Below, one piece after another: positions 44,216 through 53,324 of a stretch of DNA of 64,000 nt (positions within the stretch are counted from its first letter, which is position 1; each line of letters begins with the position of its first letter). Under the pieces are notes generated by a model, which did no database searches, was not told the DNA's origin, and was given only the letters and a program-made list of their open reading frames with translations. The position numbers and the translations under genes are program-made. The DNA comes from Merluccius polli (taxonomy: Eukaryota; Chordata; Actinopteri; Gadiformes; Merlucciidae): NCBI GenBank assembly GCA_030340625.1, contig JAOPHQ010003984.1, forward strand, positions 310,001 through 374,000, in the 5' to 3' direction.

Positions 44216-46267
44216 CTAGTCTCTTGCCCAATATCCATTTCTCTGATAGTGGTGACAAACATCTGTAACAGCACCAGCTTTCTGACCGCCTATACCACGA
44301 CTAAAACCACGTCCTCTATGTGGGGGCAGGTCAAATCCTGACCAATAAGAAGTAAAGCTGTTCTGTACTCTACTAGCTCTGCAGGCTCTCCCGAGACCTC
44401 TTTGAAAAGTTCCCTGAGCAGCCACAAACTTTCTTTCTGATTCAGAAGTAACCTCAATGGCTTGTAATTTGGGTTTTATGGTTGTGAATAAGCCATGGAT
44501 GCAAAGAAAGGGTCCTCTTTTTCCAGAGAATCTAACTTAGCTTGTTCTTTCCAACATTTTGAAACCTTGATATACTCTGAAACTTGCTCATTAAATACAT
44601 GCTTACAATTAAGCACTTGTGTCACATCTCTGAATTGTGCTGAATTAACTTGTAGAAATGTCTTCCTCAATATAATGTGGCTTATGTTTCTTAGACAGCC
44701 ATGGGAATTTATTTTCTGGTTCTGTCTCACCTGCCATGGGACCATCATGTTCATAATCATAACCTTCATGTTTCTCAATCAAATTGTCAAGGTCTATATT
44801 AGGCATGAGTCTAACGCACACCTTTACCTGACATTGAACCATGCATTAAAGCGGAAGGGCACCAATTTGTAAATCCCTGAGGTTTTACCAAAGGTTGTGG
44901 TGCATCCTGTGTAATGTGTGAAATTCCAGCAAATGTTAATAGCTTATTCATTACCTTATCATCAATTACTACAAGCAATACATTAAGTTGTAGATGTTCC
45001 TTTTCTCTATGTGTCATTTGTCTTTTCATTCTTTCCTCGGCCTCTAGCTTAGCCATTTTCTTCTCTTCTATTATTTGTCTTACCTTCTGGTGAATGACAC
45101 TTTAGAGGGTGAAATGTTTGACAGGATCCCCATCTGTTTTGGTGATTTTCTCTGCAAATTAAATTCTTAAAGGGACACTAAGTAGTTTTTTTAGTAATTT
45201 ATTACCTCAAATCAACGTCTTCATTCATAAATAAGTCCCCATTGGTGTACAATTATCTCTGTCAACAATCTCACTTATCCTCCTGAGCGAAGAATCACCC
45301 CCCCCCCCCCCCCCCCGTCGGTCGTAGGTCCGGGGTGGGTTAATATCGCGCACCCCCCCCCCCCCCCCCCCCCCCCCCCCGCGCCTCACGTACCTCATCA
45401 TCCGAAACAAAACTTGATGAAGTGGTGTTTGAAGACATGTTGTTATCATGTTGTCATAGCTTCTTGAATCTTGACTAATACCGCTTGCCGTAGTTCGAAA
45501 ACGCGAGGCGCTAGAGAGTATAAATTCGTTTGAATGCAAAATACAATTTGACCACTAGATGGGGGAAAAAACTACTTAGTGTCCCTTTAAGTATTTGAGT
45601 TTCATACAGTTAGGATCCTCTTAAACTCAGCCGTCACATACTCACGTACATATGCCGTCTGTGCTGCAACAATATGGTTCCTATCATCAAAATATTTTCT
45701 TTCCACGCTTTGAAAAGCTATCTCGCAATTGTCAATCAACATCTACACACAACTCTGTTAAACGTTTACCTACTACACTTGACTGTACAAAAATCCAATC
45801 CAAAAGCAACATCATCACCTAGATTTGAGAGAAGCCAAAGAAGGATAGCATGAAACATCATTAGTGAGAGGTGTAATGGAATTAGGAGCTGTCTCCTTCA
45901 CAGATCCACAGACTGCCTGAGGGCTTGCAGACATGTTCTCTGCTTTCTCATTGTTTTCTGCACTGTCCTGCAACATTTTTTTACATTTATTCCTACTCCT
46001 TTACATTTGTGCTTTTTGAACATTTCCTGGCCACTGTTTACTCAGAAGTTCCCATGCATTTAATACATCTGTCATGTAATTCAAATCCCAACTTGGGTTG
46101 GACACTGCTTGATTGTCGACAATGTATTCACAGACTGAATTAATGTGACTTTTTTCAAAGCTTCCTTCTGCAGGGTAATATCCATCCGACCATTTTGCCA
46201 AATCACCGAGATAGATTTGTACGTAATAGAATCCTATCTTTGTCTGAATCCATTCTTTTGGTGTCAT
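44216..46267 (-). pseudogene. Endogenous retrovirus gag-like frames
   Basis: Frames at 46267-46001 (KIGFYYVQIYLGDLAKW...LLSKQWPG), 45056-44811 (charged helix EAEERMKRQMTHREKEH) and 44425-44216 lie in the right order for matrix/capsid/nucleocapsid. The last contains an Arg/Gly-rich stretch and VCHHYQRNGYWARD, a decayed CCHC knuckle. A TTAA MITE (45171-45586) interrupts them. The gag family is not identifiable by eye. Confidence 0.5.
45171..45586. mobile_element. MITE with TTAA target site (Kolobok/piggyBac-like)
   Basis: AGGGACACTAAGTAGTTTT and its exact complement bound 416 bp, flanked by TTAA on both sides (45167-45170, 45587-45590). The interior has two long C runs (about 45298-45316 and 45354-45380), which are G-quadruplex-capable on the - strand and possibly compressed in the assembly. 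Confidence 0.85.
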
Positions 46268-46643
46268 CTCGTAGTTTTAAAATGTTATGGCTTACTGGTT
46301 TAATTACCCATGATATATATTCATGGATATATAGGCTATATAGCAGTTAGTAGATATGCTTGAAATGGTTATCAGTTTGCTGGATCGTCTGAAATGTTAC
46401 TACAAAGAATAAGCAACATGTATCTCTTTATTCTTCTCTCAGCAACGACTAATTTTTAAAAATTATTTTATTAGGCCTATTTCCCATTTTGTTTGATGAC
46501 AAAATCCTCATGTATCTTACAGTGATTGAGTCTTCTTTTATTCTTTGCGTGGTCATTGTTTTTATTATCTTCTATTTTGTCTTTCTTTGTTATTTTATTC
46601 TCTGGTTAAATACTTATTTCCTAACATTTATTGGTTTAAGTAG

Positions 46644-47113
46644 TGTGGTAGCCCGACTTCCAGAGACTCCCGTTTTACGTTCAAATAAAACAAGATAGTG
46701 TCTATTCAAGCCTTGTCGGCAAATGTATTAAACAAAAAGATAATGCGCGTTGGCCTGCGACCAACCAAAACAAAAAAGACCGCTGGCTCTGTGAGCCGCG
46801 AGGAAATGTCAGTCAATGTTCCCGGCAACGCCGGTCTCCTCCTATGTACGATCGGGGTCTACCGTCTGGGGATCGTGGTCGCCGTCTTACTCTCCCTAGG
46901 GTAGTTGTAGCCAGGAAGGTATCACTGCACGTGGCGTCCGGTCCCTAGTTTGGAGAAGTGACTTTCTTTCTCCCTCCCAGATGTTGCCCATTGCGCTGAG
47001 TGGGGCAGACGCTAATGTGCTCACTGGCGCCGGCTGGGGGAGATGGACGGCACACTCCATCCACCACCTTTCCCCTCGGCCACCTGGGGCACAGTGCCGG
47101 AGCCGGGTTGTCA
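46644..47113 (-). repeat. 3' LTR of Gmr1-like element 2
   Basis: 470 bp, TGTGGTAG...GGTTGTCA. The - strand purine tract just outside (complement of ctcctccacccctgg) is the polypurine tract. It lacks about 38 nt present in the partner LTR, and scattered substitutions are visible. Confidence 0.85.
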
Positions 47114-47129
47114 CACTCCTCCACCCCTG

Positions 47130-47395
47130 GATGAAGCCTCGGGCCGCCTCTGACCGACCAGAGACAGGTGCCACGGCGGGATAGGGCATCGGCGTTGGCA
47201 TGTTCCCGTCCCGGCCGGTGGTCCAAACCGATAGTCTTGTAGTGCCAGGAACCATTTCGTCACCCTGGCGTTGGTGTTCTTGGCGGTGGCCATCCACTTG
47301 AGTGGTGCATGGTCCGTGACCAGAGTAAACTCCTGTCCCAGGACGTAGTACCGTAGCTTATCCAGGGCCCACTTGATGGCCAGGGCCTCCTTCTC
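47130..47395 (-). pseudogene. Gmr1-like element 2: RNase H, frameshifted
   Basis: Three overlapping frames together show VEKEALAIKWALDKLRYYVL, VTDHAPLKWMATAKN, NARVTKWFLALQDY and DHRPGREHANADALSRR, the expected end of gypsy RNase H. At least two frame changes are present (about 47290 and 47220). Confidence 0.8.
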
Positions 47396-49368
47396 TACCG
47401 TGGAGTAATTACGCTTGTTGGTGAGGAGTTTACATAGGTCACCGGATGCTCCTCTCCGGCCCGGACCTGGGATAGAACCGCTCCCAGCCCCACCTCTGAG
47501 GCATCTGTATGCACCATCAGGGGCAGTGTAAAATCTGGGATTATCAACAGAGGCTCCGAACAGAGGGCTCGACGGAGGAGACTGAAAGCCCCCTCGGCTG
47601 CTTCCGACCAGGTTACGCGGTCTGGCAGAGCCTTCCGCGTTAGATCATGGAGGGGGCTGGCCAGGGTGGCGAAACCGGGAATGAACCTCTGGTAGTAGCC
47701 TACGAGACCCAGGAAGGCCTTCACCTGCTTCTTGGTGGTGGGGCGGGGCCAGTCCAAGATGGCGGCGACCTTGGACTCTTGGGGTCGGACGTTCCCTCGT
47801 CCGACTCGGTAGCCCAGGTATGAGGCCTCCTCTAGGCCCAGGCGGCACTTGGCTGGGTTGGCGGTGAGGCCGGCTTTCCTCAGCTCCCCCAGGACCGCCC
47901 GCAGATGACATAGATGTACATCCCAGCTGGTACTGTGGACGATGATGTCGTTTATGTAGGCTGCGGCGTAGGTCTGGTGGGGCCGCAGAAGCCGGTCCAT
48001 CATGCGCTTGAAGGTGGCGGGGGCTCCATGGACGCCGAAGGGGAGGACGGTGTACTGGTACAGACCCCCTGGTGTTGAGAATGCCGTCTTCTCCCAGGCG
48101 GCTTTGGTGAGGGGGACCTGCCAATATCCCTTGGTGAGGTCCAGGGTGGTGAGGTGACCGAGCCGCTCTATCAGTTCGTCGACCCGTGGCATGGGGTAGG
48201 CGTTGAACTCCGATACCTCATTCAGCCTCCTGAAGTCGTTGCAGAAACAAAAAGACCCGTCGGGTTTGGGGACCAGGACGACTGGGCTAGACCAGGCGCT
48301 GTGCGACTCCTCTATGACATGGAGCTGGAGCATCTTGGTGACCTCCACCCGGATGGCGATCCGCCGGGCTTCTGGAACCCGGTATGGGGGGACGCGCACC
48401 GTGACATCCGGCGCTGTCCTGATGTCGTGCTGGACGATTGTGGTTCTTCCGGGCACCTCTGAGAAGACGTCCTGGTGCTGTAAGATGACTTCGTCCAGAT
48501 CCTGTTTCTGGGCGGGGCTGAGGTCATCTCCCACCGGGACCTCCGGTATGCCGCGCCGGGTGACCAAGACCAAAGGAGCTGGGACTGGTGTGGACGCCCC
48601 AGCCCACCACTGTTTCAACAGATTCACATGGTATGACTGGGTGGGTTTGCGCCTCCCCGGTTGCCGCACCCGGTAGTTGACCTTCCCCACCCGGTCGACC
48701 ACCTCATACGGTCCCTGCCATTTGGCCAGGAATTTGCACTCGGCAGTCGGGATGAGGACCAGGACCATCTCCCCGGGCCGGAAAATGCGCAGCTGGGCAC
48801 CTCGGTTGTAAACCCGAGCCTGGGCCTGCTGGGCCTGTTGGAGGTGGCCCCGGACTATGGGCCAGACCTGCGCCATGCGTTCCCTCACCTGTTCCACGTG
48901 GTCCACCATGGTGCGATGTGGGGAGGGTTGGCTCTCCCAAGCGTCCTTGGCCAGGTCGAGTAGTCCCCTTGGTCTCCGTCCATACAGCTGCTCAAAGGGT
49001 GAGAATCCCGTGGAGGCTTGGGGTACCTCGCGGACTGCGAAGAGTACATAAGGGAGGAGCTGGTCCCAGTTCTTCCCATCCGTCTCCATGGCCTTTTTGA
49101 GCATCTGCTTGAGTGTTTTGTTGAACCTCTCCACCAGCCCATCTGTCTGGGGGTGATACACAGAGGTCCTCAGCTGCTTGATCTGTAGGAGACTGAGGAG
49201 CTCTTTTAGTACACGTGATATGAAACACGACCCCTGGTCTGTTAATATCTCCCAGGCTATCCCTACCCAACTGAACAGCATCATGAGTTCCCTGGCTACT
49301 GCCTTAGTGGTGGCGGAGCAGAGGGGCAGGGCTTCTGGATAACGGGTGGCATAGTCCACCATCACCAA
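47395..49368 (-). CDS. Gmr1-like element 2: integrase core, RT and RNase H start
   Basis: A 657-residue open frame. Integrase: MVDYATRYPEALPL, ILTDQGSCF and DGLVERFNKTLKQ, so the second Asp and the Glu of DDE are present. A GPY-type domain (WQGPYEVVDRVGKVNYRV) follows, then RT: CNDFRRLNEVSEFN, TLDLTKGYWQVPL, TVLPFGVHGAPATFKRMMD and the catalytic box AAYINDIIVHST. The first catalytic Asp of YIDD is Asn. RNase H begins LMVHTDASEVGLGAVLSQ. The frame is cut from its upstream half by a break at 49370-49384. Confidence 0.87.
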   Translation of the reverse strand: MVMVDYATRYPEALPLCSATTKAVARELMMLFSWVGIAWEILTDQGSCFISRVLKELLSLLQIKQLRTSVYHPQTDGLVERFNKTLKQMLKKAMETDGKNWDQLLPYVLFAVREVPQASTGFSPFEQLYGRRPRGLLDLAKDAWESQPSPHRTMVDHVEQVRERMAQVWPIVRGHLQQAQQAQARVYNRGAQLRIFRPGEMVLVLIPTAECKFLAKWQGPYEVVDRVGKVNYRVRQPGRRKPTQSYHVNLLKQWWAGASTPVPAPLVLVTRRGIPEVPVGDDLSPAQKQDLDEVILQHQDVFSEVPGRTTIVQHDIRTAPDVTVRVPPYRVPEARRIAIRVEVTKMLQLHVIEESHSAWSSPVVLVPKPDGSFCFCNDFRRLNEVSEFNAYPMPRVDELIERLGHLTTLDLTKGYWQVPLTKAAWEKTAFSTPGGLYQYTVLPFGVHGAPATFKRMMDRLLRPHQTYAAAYINDIIVHSTSWDVHLCHLRAVLGELRKAGLTANPAKCRLGLEEASYLGYRVGRGNVRPQESKVAAILDWPRPTTKKQVKAFLGLVGYYQRFIPGFATLASPLHDLTRKALPDRVTWSEAAEGAFSLLRRALCSEPLLIIPDFTLPLMVHTDASEVGLGAVLSQVRAGEEHPVTYVNSSPTSVITPR

Positions 49369-49383
49369 TATATACCGATGTCC

Positions 49384-50238
49384 TCAGCTGGTCTTAGGGA
49401 GCGGCCCCACAATGTCTAGCGCCAGCCGGTCGAAGGGAATCTTGATAATGGGCATAGGGATCAAAGGGTTTCTGGTGGTGGGTCTCGGAGCAGTGCGCTG
49501 GCACTCTGGGCACACCTGGCAGTACTGGGTGACATCCCTTTTAACCCCGGGCCAGTAAAAACAATCTAGGATCCTATCCCTGGTCTTGTCCATGCCCAGG
49601 TGAGCCCCTAATACGTGGGAATGGGCCATAAAAAGAACCTTGCTTACGTAGGAGCGGGGCACCACCAACTGCTCTATCACAACTCCCCCCTTCTCTACTA
49701 CCTGATAAAGTAGGCCCGCCCTGGTGCTGAAGTGGGGGTGAGGTAGGTTACTCACTCTCTCCCTGGCATGGCCGTCATGGGCGAGGATGTGGCTCCAGGC
49801 GTGCTTCAGGGAATCGTCCTGGAGTTGGGCGGTGGCGAACTGTCCGGGACAGTTTGACCCCCTCCCTGTCGGGGGGAAGTCAGAGAACTCTGTGAGTGGA
49901 GAGCTCTCCGTCCCCCCTGGCGGGGCGGACTGTTCCGTGGCTGTCACAGTGTCTGGTGTAACTGAGGGAGTCTCTGTGGGGTCCCGGTGGTGGGACCCTC
50001 CCGTCCGGCGGCCTGGTGTTCCCGGCGGGGTGGGACCGTCCCTCCCGGGCACGTCGCCCTCTTCTGAAGACTCTGCAGGGGAGGAGTGGGACACCCGGGC
50101 GCCATAGGTGGGATGGACAGGTCGGCCGCGCCTCCTCGCCTGGGGACAGGGCGGACGGGGACCTGGCTCGGGGCTCCAGAGCCGATGGAAACTAGGGCAG
50201 TCTCTCCCTATGAGTAAGGGTACGGGAAGGAGGGGCAC
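49384..50238 (-). CDS. Gmr1-like element 2: protease-integrase linker and integrase zinc module
   Basis: After a Pro/Thr-rich linker the frame shows HSHVLGAHLGMDKTRDRIL and YCQVCPECQRT (H-x-H and C-x2-C of the H2C2 module), then RLALDIVGPLPKTS with the first catalytic Asp of integrase. The core continues in the next frame. Confidence 0.82.
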   Translation of the reverse strand: MPLLPVPLLIGRDCPSFHRLWSPEPGPRPPCPQARRRGRPVHPTYGARVSHSSPAESSEEGDVPGRDGPTPPGTPGRRTGGSHHRDPTETPSVTPDTVTATEQSAPPGGTESSPLTEFSDFPPTGRGSNCPGQFATAQLQDDSLKHAWSHILAHDGHARERVSNLPHPHFSTRAGLLYQVVEKGGVVIEQLVVPRSYVSKVLFMAHSHVLGAHLGMDKTRDRILDCFYWPGVKRDVTQYCQVCPECQRTAPRPTTRNPLIPMPIIKIPFDRLALDIVGPLPKTS

Positions 50239-50774
50239 GATCCCGGCCCGTGCTGTGAATGTCCCTCGGGGGTGGTCCGTACGGCCACGTGGCGCGTGGC
50301 ATAAGTACGTGTGTCTCCATGCACGCAGGCAACCTCGATGGGCTCGCCCGGCTCTCCGTCGGCTAGGTCGGGCCGCAGGAGGGTCACGACACTCCCGGTA
50401 TCAATGAGGGCCTGAGTGTCTTTATCTCCTACCCGTGCTGGAAGGTTCGGGGCCCCGGACTCCTGATGAGCCCAACAGGTGGTGAGGAGACATGGACCCG
50501 GTCGGCCCTCACTGGCGAATGCCGAGGGCATGGAAACATCCCTGTTACCCGGGAACTGGCGGGCGAGATGGCCTGTCTGGCCGCAGTTGAAGCAGTGCCA
50601 CTCCTTTCTGGGTTCCTGAGAGGGGGTTGGCGGTCTTGGCGGAGTCTGGCGTTGAGGGGGCTCCTGTCCCCTTCTGTCCCTACGAGTCTCGACGGGCCGG
50701 GACTGGGGCCTGATGCTGAAATTCAGCTGCTGGGCGACCTGCCAGTTCTCCAGCTGGAGGACCAGCTCATCCAC
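50208..50774 (-). CDS. Gmr1-like element 2: nucleocapsid knuckle and protease
   Basis: CFNCGQTGHLARQFPG is a CCHC knuckle with the last Cys replaced by Phe. About 60 residues on, DTQALIDTGSVVTLLRP is the active site of the aspartic protease. The C-terminal ~25 residues are out of frame with the following ORF, which it overlaps by 31 nt. Confidence 0.8.
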   Translation of the reverse strand: MDELVLQLENWQVAQQLNFSIRPQSRPVETRRDRRGQEPPQRQTPPRPPTPSQEPRKEWHCFNCGQTGHLARQFPGNRDVSMPSAFASEGRPGPCLLTTCWAHQESGAPNLPARVGDKDTQALIDTGSVVTLLRPDLADGEPGEPIEVACVHGDTRTYATRHVAVRTTPEGHSQHGPGSCPSFPYPYS

Positions 50775-50822
50775 AGTGTCAGGGTGGTTGGTGGCGAGGG
50801 TCCTCCGAGCGTCCGGCGGGAG

Positions 50823-51371
50823 CTAGCGGATGGTGTTGTCGATCAACACCCTATCCAGGATGCTTGGACCGTCGTCGGCCGCCAGCCACCTCCTGATGAG
50901 CTGGCCGTGTTGTGAGATCTGGGTCCGCACGGCACCTCTGGGGTCAAACCACCAGTCATGAAAACGCTGGGCCCGGGTGGCGAGGCTATGACCGTAGTAT
51001 GCTAGGATCGCCTGTTTCAGGGCCGGGTACTGACTGGCCCGATCCGGCGTCAAATCCTGGCTTGCCTGCTGAGCGGGTCCAGTGAGGAAGGGTGCCAAGA
51101 TGTGGGCCCACTGGTCCTCCGGCCAGCTCTCTCTCCTGGCCGTCCTCTTGAAGACCTCCAGGTAGGCCTCAACATCGTCCTCCTTGGTGAGGCGGCTTGT
51201 GGGTGCGGATATCGGGGGTTCGCGCGCTGCCTGCCGAGCGAGATGTAGGACCGCCTCCCGGAGGAGGGCTAGGCTGTCGGCTGTGTCACTCTGTGCTGCG
51301 GCGGCCAGCGCTTGGTCCCGCTGCTGACGCTGGGTCGCGACCGCAGCTGCGGCTCCTTCGGGGTTCTGCAT
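50823..51371 (-). CDS. Gmr1-like element 2: gag capsid
   Basis: 182 residues from Met at 51371. An Ala/Gln-rich start is followed by DDVEAYLEVFKRTARRESWP and WAHILAPFLTGPAQQASQDL, the SCAN-like capsid motif of fish Gmr1-type gag, and then YPALKQAILAYYG. A stop at 50823 separates it from the knuckle-containing frame. Confidence 0.82.
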   Translation of the reverse strand: MQNPEGAAAAVATQRQQRDQALAAAAQSDTADSLALLREAVLHLARQAAREPPISAPTSRLTKEDDVEAYLEVFKRTARRESWPEDQWAHILAPFLTGPAQQASQDLTPDRASQYPALKQAILAYYGHSLATRAQRFHDWWFDPRGAVRTQISQHGQLIRRWLAADDGPSILDRVLIDNTIR

Positions 51372-51434
51372 CGGAGATTTTCATTCACTCCGTTAATCCG
51401 TAGCGGGGACGAGCTGCCTGCATTCTCCACCATA

Positions 51435-51941
51435 TGTGGTAGCCCGACTCCCAGAGACTCCCATTTTACATTCAAATAAAACAAGATAGTGTCTATTCAA
51501 GCGTTGTCGGCGAATTTATTAAACAAAAAGATAATGCGCGTTGGCCTGCGACCAACCAAAAAGAAAAAAAACCGCTGGCTCCGTGGGCCGCGAGGAAATG
51601 TCAGTTAATGTTCCCGGCAACGCCGGTCTCCTCCTATGTACGATCGGGGTCTACCGTCTGGGGATCGTGATCGCCGTCTTACTCTCCCTAGGGTAGTTGT
51701 AGCCAGGAAGGTATCCCTGCACGCGGCGTCCGACCCCTGGTTTGGAGAAGTGGCTTTCTTTTATACCTCCCCCGCGTCCCTTGTTTGCATGCCTTCTTTC
51801 TCCCTCCCAGATGTTGCCCATTGCGCTGAGTGGGGGACGCTAATGTGCTCACTGGCGCCGGCTGGGGGAGATGGGCGGTACACTCCATCCACCACCTTTC
51901 CCCTCGGCCACCTGGGGCGCTGTGACGGAGCCGGGTTGCCA
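51435..51941 (-). repeat. 5' LTR of Gmr1-like element 2
   Basis: 507 bp, TGTGGTAG...GGTTGCCA; direct repeat of 46644-47113 with about 5% visible differences and an extra 38 nt near 51750-51790. The - strand sequence next to it (TGGTGGAGAATGCAGG) is in the primer-site position, but I cannot name the tRNA. Confidence 0.85.
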
Positions 51942-52170
51942 GAGTAGGCACACTTCTAATATAGTCATCGCTCTGGTTTATAACACAACTATTAGAATAA
52001 AAATGAAAAGAACAATTATTTTGCCAATTATAAGTCATTCATCTTATTCAATTTTAGAAGAGCTTTTATCACCTTCAAAATTGTATTCTTCAGGAGGGGG
52101 TCAACAGGAAAGTAGACTCTTAAGCATTTATGCAAAATAGTATAGTCATGCTTACCTGATAACTAACACC

Positions 52171-52188
52171 ATCCTGTTTGTGATGCCA
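52171..52188 (-). promoter_or_regulatory. Candidate primer binding site of the endogenous retrovirus
   Basis: The - strand reads TGGCATCACAAACAGGAT, starting TGG two bases after a CA dinucleotide that would end the LTR (52191). The tRNA is not identified. A GTAAGC donor-like site lies shortly downstream, as in retroviral leaders. Confidence 0.4.
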
Positions 52189-52190
52189 AT

Positions 52191-52830
52191 TGAAAGGGTT
52201 GTTTTCTGCTCTGTTCAGATGAAGTCGAAGACTCAGAACAAGACGTAGCCTAGATTTGCATTTCAAGCCTTTTAATACGAATTTGGGTACAGCCAGATTC
52301 TCAAGACGGGAGAGTAAGACTGAACAATGTCCCATCCTACACAAGGTTAATTTATACTTGAAAACATATAAATATCATACAATAGTGATCTATGTTACTG
52401 CCATGAGTAATGAGCACCATAGGTCAGAATGTAATTATATTGAAACCTAATACATGATTTCCACTAGTCCTTCGCATTCTCTTAATGTACCACATGGTGA
52501 AATGAAATGATACTCCTACAAATTCTCTTCATGTATACAACAAGTTTAACCCTAATCATATCAAGGACATTACTGACCTCTGTCACAAGCTGACATCCTA
52601 TACCATAACACAGAGAGAAAGGAACACTTTAAGACGAAAGAATATAGTATAAACAGATATCATTATTAGAATGGTATATACGTATATTAGATTATATTGT
52701 TATCCTAAGTAGGTCATAAAACTACCTATCAGTAACCAACCAAGTAAATGAAGACAATCAAATGGCATTACATAATCTGTGATTTTAGTATGTCGCCCCC
52801 TGTAGCTGAAGTAATTTATTAGCTTAATTG
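52191..52830 (-). repeat. Probable 5' LTR of the endogenous retrovirus
   Basis: Defined only by the TG edge next to the candidate primer site and by the absence of other features up to the MITE at 52840. No second copy was found at the 3' side of the provirus, so the outer end is unknown. Confidence 0.35.
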
Positions 52831-52839
52831 TGAGGGAGA

Positions 52840-53324
52840 TAGCCTAGTCCTAACTAGACCTTCGTACTCATTTCATTCATACTCATGGTCTAGAACTGCT
52901 ATAGAGACAAACGATTTCTCACTTAAAGGCGGGTGCTGTTGAAGTTTAAAACCTATTGGCTCTGCCCAGTGCCACTCTGGATCTGCCTTAACCAATCGCT
53001 AACGTTTGGTCGTGACGTATTTCATGCGCCGGTAACCACGTTGCGCGCAGTACACTGTATACAAACCATATACAAACGGCAGATGCAGTGAGCATTAGCA
53101 GAGAATGGCATTAGCCTGGTTCAGCCCGCCTCCGTACTTCCGCTCAATAACTGAAATTCGTGCACGACCTATACGTCACTGTTCTCAGGCCGTGCCTCCT
53201 GTTCGCTGATTGGAAGGACAAACTTGAGGGAAAAGAAATCGTTCTAACATACAGCACTCCCAGACCTAGTACTGAAGTGAAATGAAAATTGAGCGGAAGT
53301 ACGGAGGCGGGCGGAACCAGGCTA
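52840..53324 (-). mobile_element. Composite MITE, TAGCCT ends (copy 2)
   Basis: Inverted copy of 19857-20311. It contains the same two-part structure: a unique half (52840-53112) and a 212-bp inverted-repeat MITE (TAGCCTGG...CCAGGCTA, 53113-53324). The flanking 9-mers TGAGGGAGA and GGACTTAGA do not match well, so its target duplication is decayed or lost. Confidence 0.78.

Larger units (their letters stand above)
46644..51941 (-). mobile_element. Gmr1-like LTR retrotransposon 2
   Basis: LTRs at 46644-47113 and 51435-51941 (TGTGGTAGCCCG...) flank, on the - strand, gag (51371-50823), knuckle and protease (50774-50208), integrase zinc module (50238-49384), integrase core plus RT (49368-47395) and broken RNase H (47395-47130). 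Integrase again precedes RT. A likely 5-bp duplication AGTAG is present at 46639-46643 and 51943-51947, with one unassigned base on the right. It differs strongly from element 1 in sequence, GC content and LTRs, so it is a separate lineage. It sits in the gag-leader region of the endogenous retrovirus. Confidence 0.88.
37400..52830 (-). mobile_element. Endogenous retrovirus, decayed and multiply interrupted
   Basis: On the - strand from right to left there are a candidate LTR edge and primer site (52171-52191), gag-like frames (46267-44216), a pol linker (about 43215-43159), reverse transcriptase (38960-38077) and RNase H (37804-37400). The RT and RNase H are retroviral in type (KCPGHSNADT, ARGNNLADKYAKNAA), not gypsy. 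Integrase, env and the 3' LTR were not found. Other elements inserted at 38955-43158, 45171-45586 and 46644-51941. The class (gamma/epsilon or other) is not settled. All frames carry breaks. Confidence 0.65.
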
